NCBI GenBank assembly: GCA_964476155.1
Contig: CAYYYS010000006.1
Span: 39,137 to 103,136, forward strand
Reading direction: 5' to 3'
Source of the DNA: JAHIYU01 sp964476155
GTDB taxonomy: Bacteria; Krumholzibacteriota; Krumholzibacteriia; LZORAL124-64-63
DNA length: 64,000 nt
Positions 57,520 to 64,000 of this stretch are shown here, one piece after another (the first letter of the stretch is position 1; each line of letters starts with the position of its first letter). The notes beneath the pieces are model-generated. The model searched no databases. It saw only the letters and a list, made by a program, of their open reading frames with translations, and was not told the origin of the DNA. The translations under genes were made by a program, and so were the position numbers.

Positions 57520-59454
57520 CTACAGGATGATCGTCGTTCCCGAACCATCCTCAAGAGTGCCGACCCCATCCGGTCCGAAGGTCACCGTGTAAGTCACCGA
57601 GTTCCCGTACTGGGTGAACGTGACCGTGCCGGTGCCGCTGCCGTCGGGGGCGTACCAGACTTCGCCGGTGATGCTGGGGCTGCCGTCGGCGGCCGGATCA
57701 CTCGCGGCGAAGGTCAGGTGCGACCCGCCGCCCTCGAGCATCTCGATCTCGAACTCACCGGACGAGCCGTCGTTGCGTGACCACGTGCCGCTGGCGTTGC
57801 CGTCGGTGTCATGGGTGAGGGTGAAGTCCTCGCGGTCGTCGCCGTTGATGCGATAGCCGCTGGCGGTCGTCTCGTCACCACTCTCGACAGCCGTGAAGTA
57901 GGTCGTGTCGTCATGCTCGTCCAACCAGGTGACGATCTCCCAGGCTTCGACCGAACCGTCAAGCGCGGTTCCGTGGCGATCGCGCGACACGGGATCGTGA
58001 CCGACTGGGAAGGTGGTCACTAGGGAGTAGGCGCCGGTGGTCTCGTTGAACGAGCCGGCCACGACGGTGCCGTCGGCCCGGGTCTCGTCCACCGTGGCGC
58101 CGCCCAGACCGTCCCAGGTGATCGTGCGGGTGTAGCTGGTGCCGTCGCGGAAGTCCATGACGACCGTCAGGGTGCCGCTGCCGTCGCAGTCGATGTCGGC
58201 GCTGCGGTTGATGTGCGACAGCCACCAGGCCTCGGGGTAATGGATGTCCTGGACAGCCTCGCCGCCGCAGGGCTCGTCGCCGGGGGCGACGGGTTCGTCG
58301 GGGGTCATGCGCACGTAGCTGCGGGGCGAGCCGCCGTCGGCGGCGACGCCGTCGAATACCGATGCGCGGCTGATCTGGAAGAGCAGGTCGTCCGATTCCT
58401 CGTCCAGATCACCTAAGCGAACCAGCAGCGTGTCGGCGGAGGTTTCGAGCCAGTCGTTGCCGGGGCGGGCGGTGAAGGAGCCTACGGCCCGCACGTCGGA
58501 GTCGGGTTCGATGGCGCTGCCGTCGACGGCCGCCAGGGTGGCGGTGTGCTCGGCGTCGTTGCGCCAGTGGACCGTCGCGGTTATGCCGTGGAAGGTCTCG
58601 TCGCCGTCGGTCTGGAAGTCGCCCGGGTCGAGCTGGATCTCGCTTGAATGCCAGGCCTGCAGGATGTTGAAGGACGGATCGTCAACACGCTGATAGGCGC
58701 GGACTACAACACCGGAGCCGATAGGGCCGGGGCCGTCGACCGGTTCGAGCACGGCTGTGGTGAGTTCGCCGTTGCCCCGGGTGCTGGTGTGATCGACCGA
58801 GTAATAGGTGTCGTCTTCGCCGTCTTCGAGGGTGCCGTTGTTGTCGAAGACGATCTCGGTGGCGCGGCTGGCGATCTGCAACAGTATGGCGTTCGGATAG
58901 GCACGTTGCGAAACCAGGCGCACGATGTCGATCTCATCGGTTTCGATCAGGGCGTCCAAACCGGTGCTGTCCGCTGTGTCGTAATAGACCACGGCGATGG
59001 TGTCGCCGTCGGCCTTGCCGGGGTCGGCCAGATAAGCGCGCATCATGCGCTGCTTGGGACTGTCATGGCCCGAGACGGCGGCGCGGCCGGTCGCGGCGAG
59101 CGTCTTGGTGTCGCGGATCCCCTTGGCGGCCATGGCGGCCTTGCTCGGATAGCCGTAGTCGATGCCCTCGCCGGTCCAACCGTCCGAACCGGTCTCCTGG
59201 TAGATACCGGCGTCTTCGGCCAGGCTCGACAGGGGACTCTGGAACATGTCCAGGTCGGTCATGGTGCCGCCCACGGCCGCGGGACCCTGGACGCCGCCGG
59301 TCAGGTCGGCGGCCTTGTCGGCGTCGGGGGTTTCGGTGGGGCCGGCGGGGTCGTCGCTGCAACCGGTGAGGCCCAGGAGCAGGATGGTCATGGCGAGCAG
59401 GGCCAGGATCAGCAACCAGCCGCGGATGGGGTGGAGTTCAGTTTTTGTCATCAT
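57520..59454 (-). CDS. Large lipoprotein of unknown function
   Basis: 644 residues. The signal peptide ends in lipobox LTGC, followed by a Pro/Asp-rich tether. The remainder is beta-rich and acidic with repeated GSGT..V and DG.D patterns, for example DGSGTLTVVMDFRDGTSYTRTITWDG and PDGSGTGTVTFTQYGNSVTYTVTFG. ATG 59454 follows GGAGGG. No enzyme motif recognised. It may be a surface structural protein. Confidence 0.6.
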   Translation of the reverse strand: MMTKTELHPIRGWLLILALLAMTILLLGLTGCSDDPAGPTETPDADKAADLTGGVQGPAAVGGTMTDLDMFQSPLSSLAEDAGIYQETGSDGWTGEGIDYGYPSKAAMAAKGIRDTKTLAATGRAAVSGHDSPKQRMMRAYLADPGKADGDTIAVVYYDTADSTGLDALIETDEIDIVRLVSQRAYPNAILLQIASRATEIVFDNNGTLEDGEDDTYYSVDHTSTRGNGELTTAVLEPVDGPGPIGSGVVVRAYQRVDDPSFNILQAWHSSEIQLDPGDFQTDGDETFHGITATVHWRNDAEHTATLAAVDGSAIEPDSDVRAVGSFTARPGNDWLETSADTLLVRLGDLDEESDDLLFQISRASVFDGVAADGGSPRSYVRMTPDEPVAPGDEPCGGEAVQDIHYPEAWWLSHINRSADIDCDGSGTLTVVMDFRDGTSYTRTITWDGLGGATVDETRADGTVVAGSFNETTGAYSLVTTFPVGHDPVSRDRHGTALDGSVEAWEIVTWLDEHDDTTYFTAVESGDETTASGYRINGDDREDFTLTHDTDGNASGTWSRNDGSSGEFEIEMLEGGGSHLTFAASDPAADGSPSITGEVWYAPDGSGTGTVTFTQYGNSVTYTVTFGPDGVGTLEDGSGTTIIL

Positions 59455-59811
59455 GGTATTATCCCTCCGGTTTGTGGATTGTGTGCGCAATCAGCCGACT
59501 CCATGCAAGAGGTGTACCCGACCGGGCCAAGGGGAAATCCGTCACAATAACGACCGTATCATGACTTTTAGTGCCTTTTCAGGGAGTTGAGCCTGTGGTT
59601 GAACGCTGCAGGTGTGTGAGGATTCGCGACAGTGAGCGATGTTATGAAGCGAGCTGACCAGGGATGGCTCGGCGGTTTGTATCATCGGAATTAAGTGCGT
59701 ATTCGGGCCGGCGGGTGTATTGACCGGCGCTGAGTGGATCAGTAGGTTGAAAATATCAAGGCACCTGGTGCCAAATCTATCGGCCGGTCGTTTCGAAAGT
59801 GTGAGTCGATC
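59455..59811 (+). other. 357-bp intergenic region with small palindrome
   Basis: No coding sequence. GGCACC-T-GGTGCC at 59760-59772 is a perfect short palindrome 39 bases upstream of the interrupted gene and could be an operator. TTGACC at 59720 has no clear -10 partner. Confidence 0.3.
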
Positions 59812-59909
59812 ATGAAACACAAAATCTACCTTATCCTGTCGATCCTTATCCTGCTCGTGACGCCGGCCTTTGCGCAAGTCGATTCCACGCCCGACGGTAT
59901 CGGTATCTA
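59812..59909 (+). pseudogene. 5' part of secreted-protein gene split by transposons
   Basis: Codons 1-32 and two bases of codon 33. They encode a signal peptide (LILLVTPAFAQ) and the start of the mature protein (DSTPDGIGI). The insertion falls in the tyrosine codon. The 3' part begins at 63370 and is in frame once the insert and one copy of TATCTA are removed. See 63370-63862. Confidence 0.85.
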
Positions 59910-60048
59910 GAGCCTGTCCCAGTATAAGCTAGCCCAATAATCCCAACAAGTTACAACAGAAAACAATGGGGCAAAACAGCCGAATAACGGTGTTCTGCCC
60001 CAAATCGGTGTGCTATAACTTTAATAACCACAAAAAAGGAGCACACTT

Positions 60049-61566
60049 GTGGAGATGATAGCCTATCAGCCCGAGCTAAGTCCAGCACTTCCGGTGGTCG
60101 TCGGCAATATCGACTACCATCAATACCGCTCCACTCTTGAGAGAATCGACCAGTTGCTTCGCAACAGCGGTGTCGAAAGTTCCTTTATCAGACATTACCT
60201 TGCCGAAGCTGAACGCAGGAGCCGTGAACACGCGATCAAAGCCGGTAACGAGTATCGCATCCCCAGTGCCAAGGTCGTTGCCCGACTTGAGGAGCATGCC
60301 GTCCTTGCTCTGCGCTGTAATATCGTCCGGATACTGGAGTCGAACTCCTACCGCCGAATGAGCCAACGCCTGGCCGACAGTCCACTCCTGCAATGGTTCT
60401 GTGGCATCAGCCGAATGGATGTGATCAAGGTGCCGAGCAAGTCGGTCATCGAGCGTTATGACAAAGCCGTTCCCGAGTCGCTACTCCGTGACGTTGTTAA
60501 CCGACTGACTCAAGCTGCAGTTGATGTTGACGGTCAAGGGCTGTCCATCATTGGTCTTGAGACTCCGCTTTCGTTGTCCACGTTGCTGCTCGACACGACG
60601 TGCGTGAAAGCGAACATCCACTTCCCGGTGGACTGGGTGCTTCTTCGTGATGCCGCCCGCACGTTGCTCAAGGCGGTCGTGTTGATCCGCAAACAAGGGC
60701 TGAAGAACCGCATGGCTTCACCAGCGGATTTTATCAAGTCGGTCAACCGGCTTTGCATTGAGATGACGCACACCCGCCGACGGAAGGACGGGCCCAAACA
60801 TCGCAAACGGGTTCTGCGACTGTTGAAGAAAATGTCCCGCCGTATTGACAAGCATGCTCGCAAACACCGGGATATGCTGGAAAACGGGTGGGAACAAACG
60901 AATCTCGGAGAGGGCGAAGCCCGGCAGATCATAGCCCGGATCGACAGCGTCCTTGCGCAGCTGCCGGCGGCCGTCAAGCAGGCTCACGAGCGAATCATCG
61001 GTGGCCGCCGGGTTGCCAACAAGGACAAAATCCTCAGCCTGTATGAGCCGGACATCAATGTGATTGTTCGCGGCAAATCAGGGTCTGAGGTCGAGTTCGG
61101 CAACACGTTCCTTTTGGCGGAACAGCAGGACGGCGTGATCGTGGACTGGGATCTGCTCAAGGAAGGAAAGTCCGACAGCAAGCTGCTCAAAGGAAGCCTC
61201 GACCGTTTCGGCCTGGCGTTTGGTGTGTTGCCCGATGCTGTCGTCGGCGACCGAGGCTTTAGCGGTTCCGACAACCGCAATACCGTGCCGCCGGGAATGT
61301 ACAATGCGATTTGTCCCAGGAGTCCGATGGCATTGAGTGAACGCATGAACGAGACTCGCTTTTGTGAACTGCAAAACCGACGCAGCCAGAGTGAAGGCCG
61401 AATCGGCATCTTCAAGAACAATTTTCTGGGCCGGCCTTTCCGAAGCAAGGGCTTCAGTAACCGGGAGCGCGATATTACCTGGTCTGTTTTGACTCACAAC
61501 CTTTGGGTCATTGCCCGGTTGCCGCAGGCCGAAGAAAATCGCAATCGGTATACACTCGCCGCCTGA
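60049..61566 (+). CDS. DDE transposase of the outer element
   Basis: 505 residues. The DDE residues fit LDTTCVKANIHFPVDW (Asp), VVGDRGFSG (Asp) and QSEGRIGIFKNNFLGRPFRSKG (Glu). The N-terminal half is helical and should bind the element ends. The NIHFP-D pattern occurs in ISNCY/IS1182-like transposases. GTG 60049 follows AAGGAGCACACTT. The stop lies 18 bases before the IS66-type insertion, so this gene is complete and may still be active. Confidence 0.85.
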   Translation: MEMIAYQPELSPALPVVVGNIDYHQYRSTLERIDQLLRNSGVESSFIRHYLAEAERRSREHAIKAGNEYRIPSAKVVARLEEHAVLALRCNIVRILESNSYRRMSQRLADSPLLQWFCGISRMDVIKVPSKSVIERYDKAVPESLLRDVVNRLTQAAVDVDGQGLSIIGLETPLSLSTLLLDTTCVKANIHFPVDWVLLRDAARTLLKAVVLIRKQGLKNRMASPADFIKSVNRLCIEMTHTRRRKDGPKHRKRVLRLLKKMSRRIDKHARKHRDMLENGWEQTNLGEGEARQIIARIDSVLAQLPAAVKQAHERIIGGRRVANKDKILSLYEPDINVIVRGKSGSEVEFGNTFLLAEQQDGVIVDWDLLKEGKSDSKLLKGSLDRFGLAFGVLPDAVVGDRGFSGSDNRNTVPPGMYNAICPRSPMALSERMNETRFCELQNRRSQSEGRIGIFKNNFLGRPFRSKGFSNRERDITWSVLTHNLWVIARLPQAEENRNRYTLAA

Positions 61567-61584
61567 TCACTTCCCTTTATCGTG

Positions 61585-63174
61585 GTAAGAGTTCAGCCTT
61601 CTGCAACGATTACGCAGATCCGAATCTCTTGACATCCTACCACACGCCATTGGTCATGATCACAGATTTGTCCTTGCCCGGATCGCTCAAATCATGTATC
61701 CATCCGGCATGGAATTTCCTGTAGGCACGGACGCCGAAACCCAGGACATCATTGCCGCCGCCTTGAACGGCGAGATGAAGGAAGCTCAGGCCGCAAGGCT
61801 TGCCGCGCTTGACGCCATCCTTGTTCAGTTCATCTTGCTGGCGGTGACCAGCCGAGTCGCTACTCTTCGGACAGAACTGGAATCAGCCAAGGCCACCGAC
61901 CCGTCCACGCCTTCGGGCCAAGTACCGATCTACACCAAGCAGCCGGCCAAGAAACGCAAGGGCAAGCCTGGTGCCAAGCCGGGATACAAAGGTGCCTGCC
62001 GGAAACCGCCGAAGCGGATCGATCGCCACGAAGACCATCGCCTTGCCTGCTGTCCCGATTGCAGCGGCCCACTGCAACGCTGCCAACGTAGCCGTAGGCG
62101 AGTCATCGTCGACATTCCGACCGAACTGCGGCCCGAAGCCACTGAGCACACGATCTGGCGCGACTATTGTCCGGCGTGCAAGAGTCACGTTGAACCGGTT
62201 GTACCGGATGCCCTGCCCAAATCGGTGATCGGCCACCGAGCGGTGGCCCTGACCTCCTGGCTGCACTACGGCCTTGGGGTGACCATCGACCAGATCGTCG
62301 AAATCATGGGCTACCACCTGCAAACGCGTCTGACGCCCGGTGGGGTAATGGCGATGTGGCACCGTTTGGCGCAGATCCTGAACACCTGGTATGACCAAAT
62401 CGGCAAGCAGGCCCGCCAGTCGGCAGTTCTGCACGCCGATGAAACCGGCTGGCGAGTTCAGGGCCAGACCCACTGGTTGTGGTGTTTTACCAGCCAGGAG
62501 ACCTGCTACTACCTTGTGGACCGCAGCCGTGGCAGCCCCGCTCTGCAAAAGTTCTTTGTTGAGGCTTTTGAGGGAGTCCTGGTACGTGACTTCTGGGCAC
62601 CCTATGACGCCCTGCAGGTCGGGGACCACCAATGCTGTCTTGTGCATCTGTTGCGCGAGTTGGAAAAGGTTGACCAACACAATGAGACAGATTCGTGGCA
62701 GGCTTTTGCCAAGAAGCTACGCCGCCTTGTACGCGACGGTATCCGCCTGCGCAAACGGCCGGACTTCACGCCGCAGAGTTACCGTAGCCGGGTCCGTCGG
62801 CTGGACGACCGCCTGATCGAGATGGCCACGAACACCTACGACGATGCCGATGCTCAGCGCCTGGCCAAGCGCCTGAGCAAGTACCGGGACAGCCTCTTCA
62901 CGTTCCTGGATCACGAGAACGTGCCGTTCGAGAACAATCATGCTGAACGTCAGATCCGTCCGGCGGTCGTGTTGCGGAAGAACAGTCAGTCGAATCGCAG
63001 TGAAAAGGGAGCGGCGACGCAGTCGGTGCTGATGAGTGTGTACCGGACGTTGAAGCTCAGGGGTCATGATCCTTTGGCCGTGATTACCGAGGCGCTACGT
63101 GAGTATGTGCGGACTGGAGAACTGCCTGCGGTGCCGGGCGTTGCTGGTAGCGTTGCAGAAGGCTGAACTCTTAC
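61585..63174 (+). mobile_element. IS66-family insertion sequence nested in the outer element
   Basis: Perfect 24-bp terminal inverted repeats (61585-61608, 63151-63174), starting GTAAGAGTTCAGCC. The 8-bp target duplication TTATCGTG is at 61577-61584 and 63175-63182. Length 1,590 bp with a single TnpC-like gene, like the ISBst12 subgroup. The perfect ends and duplication indicate recent insertion. Confidence 0.95.
61694..63166 (+). CDS. IS66-family transposase (TnpC)
   Basis: 490 residues. The zinc-finger-like CCPDCSGPLQRC with a later CPAC is followed by the DDE domain. Asp is in LHADETGWRVQG, the second Asp in VLVRDFWAPYDAL with CCLVHLLRELE, and Glu in ENNHAERQIRPAVVLRKNSQSNRS. ATG 61694 and ATG 61709 are both possible; neither has a strong ribosome binding site. 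The gene ends in the right terminal repeat. Confidence 0.93.
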   Translation: MYPSGMEFPVGTDAETQDIIAAALNGEMKEAQAARLAALDAILVQFILLAVTSRVATLRTELESAKATDPSTPSGQVPIYTKQPAKKRKGKPGAKPGYKGACRKPPKRIDRHEDHRLACCPDCSGPLQRCQRSRRRVIVDIPTELRPEATEHTIWRDYCPACKSHVEPVVPDALPKSVIGHRAVALTSWLHYGLGVTIDQIVEIMGYHLQTRLTPGGVMAMWHRLAQILNTWYDQIGKQARQSAVLHADETGWRVQGQTHWLWCFTSQETCYYLVDRSRGSPALQKFFVEAFEGVLVRDFWAPYDALQVGDHQCCLVHLLRELEKVDQHNETDSWQAFAKKLRRLVRDGIRLRKRPDFTPQSYRSRVRRLDDRLIEMATNTYDDADAQRLAKRLSKYRDSLFTFLDHENVPFENNHAERQIRPAVVLRKNSQSNRSEKGAATQSVLMSVYRTLKLRGHDPLAVITEALREYVRTGELPAVPGVAGSVAEG

Positions 63175-63369
63175 TTATCGTGAATCGAATGGAGCCGGTG
63201 CAGAGGTGTGTTTTGCCGGGTGGTTCCCGATATCGGGCGCCGCCAAGCAAGCGGCTGCCAAGGCCGTATCAGCCAAAGGACGGCTGCGGACCGGGCATAA
63301 TCATAGGTCGGTCTTGCGCTGGGGAAGGCAGACTTGCAAAAACCGTGATTCTGGGACAGGCTCTATCTA

Positions 63370-63862
63370 CGCCGATATGGACGGGATGGTGAACTCGGTT
63401 TCCCTGGCGGTGGGTCAACCCCTGGAGGTCTATCTGCTGCTCACCCGTCCGTCGGCCCCCGAGGCCCACCTGCTCGGGTGGCAATGCGGTCTCGATGTAC
63501 CCGAAAACGTCTCCATCTGGGGATGGTCCATTCCGGGCACGTACGTGAATGTGGGGGATCCCCCTGACTTCATGGTGGGTCGTGGTGCGGATCCAACGTC
63601 CCTGGACGGCGAGACGATTCTACTGATGACCTTCATCGTGGTGCCTTTGGACAGCAGCGAGGCCGTCTTCAGGATCACCGACGGTGGTTGGAGCACGCCG
63701 TATCCGGGCTTGCCCCTCTACGCGACCGGGCTCGGGCCGGATTATATGTATGCCATGCATCCGTACCCCGACGGTCCGGGAGAGATTGCTTTCGTTCTCA
63801 ACGGGTCGGTGGCCAATGTGAGCCGCACGTGGGGGCAGGTGAAAGTGCTATATGAGCGTTGA
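63370..63862 (+). pseudogene. 3' part of secreted-protein gene split by transposons
   Basis: Joined with 59812-59909 it gives a 196-residue secreted protein with no other defect. The mature part, YADMDGMVNSVSLAVGQPLEV and YVNVGDPPDFMVGRGADP, resembles small beta-sandwich secreted proteins common in FCB-group genomes; I recall the pattern but no named family. Now unlikely to be made, as the 5' part stops at TAG within the inverted repeat. Confidence 0.85.
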
Positions 63863-63885
63863 TTCCGCTGCTTGATTTGCGGCCC

Positions 63886-63919
63886 GGCGCCCCGTTCTCA
63901 TGGACGGGGCGCCATTTTT
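63886..63919 (+). terminator. Rho-independent terminator of the interrupted gene
   Basis: GGCGCCCCGT and ACGGGGCGCC form a perfect 10-bp stem around 8 nt, followed by ATTTTTG. Nothing further is recognised to the window end. Confidence 0.92.
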
Positions 63920-64000
63920 GTCGAGTGCACGGCTGTTGCTTTCCGATGGCTCCTCGCTGTTTCCTGTGGGTAGCCCCCATACCCCAGCATGATTTCTTCT

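Larger units (their letters stand above)
59910..63363 (+). mobile_element. Outer insertion sequence (about 1.86 kb before it was itself interrupted)
   Basis: Terminal inverted repeats GAGCCTGTCCCAG (59910-59922) and CTGGGACAGGCTC (63351-63363) extend to 16 bp with one mismatch. A 6-bp target duplication, TATCTA, flanks it (59904-59909 and 63364-63369). Removing the nested IS66-type element and its 8-bp duplication leaves 1,856 bp, with one DDE transposase gene. Family not certain; 6-bp duplications and the transposase suggest an ISNCY-like type. Confidence 0.93.

Noticed and set aside
59730..59760. Third tRNA-Lys-like core (ATCAGTAGGTT)
   Set aside because: Only 11 bases match and no anticodon loop or T arm is present; probably chance.
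59910..63363. Composite transposon made of two elements
   Set aside because: The two elements have different ends and different target duplications, and one lies wholly inside the other, so they are nested rather than a composite pair.

Overview
The window is high-GC bacterial chromosome, with 60-odd genes read in both directions. Three large secreted proteins end in the same FlgD-like domain containing NPFNPRT (S8 peptidase, CapA-like protein, metallophosphoesterase). Other markers are a clade II (Sec/Wolinella-type) nitrous-oxide-reduction cluster, a B12-dependent ribonucleotide reductase and MqnD of the futalosine menaquinone route. Together these suggest an uncultured FCB-group lineage such as Krumholzibacteriota or Eisenbacteria. 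That placement is inference; no rRNA gene is present to confirm it.

Left part (1-9.9 kb): one long co-directional nos operon. It runs nosZ (5' end cut off by the window edge), two diheme cytochromes c, a NosB-like membrane protein, nosD, nosG, nosH, nosF, nosL and nosY, and closes with a 13-bp terminator hairpin. NosZ reduces N2O. The cytochromes and NosG/NosH plausibly bring it electrons, and NosDFY and NosL supply copper or sulfur for cofactor assembly. No nosR was seen.

Middle part (9.9-41 kb): two amidohydrolases for purine/pyrimidine-type rings, a LpoB/COG3014 lipoprotein pair, two giant secreted proteins, and a leucine-degradation (liu-type) set whose carboxylase alpha subunit is split into separate biotin carboxylase and biotinyl-carrier genes. 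Then come a patatin, an EamA transporter, an ArsC-like phosphatase/reductase, nrdJ with a 557-bp leader, a small outer-membrane protein, a YbaK deacylase and two POT peptide transporters. Between the transporters lie a response-regulator stump and the 3' half of a tRNA-Lys-like gene, which looks like a recombination scar.

Right part (41-64 kb): an arsM/arsR pair and a GYD-domain gene lie between two long palindromes. The palindromes have different stems but an identical apical loop; this is the most unusual structure in the window. Further on are an ACE-like M2 peptidase, a broken HNH gene, a metallophosphoesterase, mqnD, and a glycan cassette (GT9, GT4, GT39-like, sulfatase-fold enzyme). A deleted ECF sigma/DUF4252 locus, marC and a large lipoprotein follow. 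Last is a secreted-protein gene split by a transposon that was itself split by an IS66-family element; both insertions keep clean target duplications. No CRISPR array, rRNA or complete tRNA gene was found.
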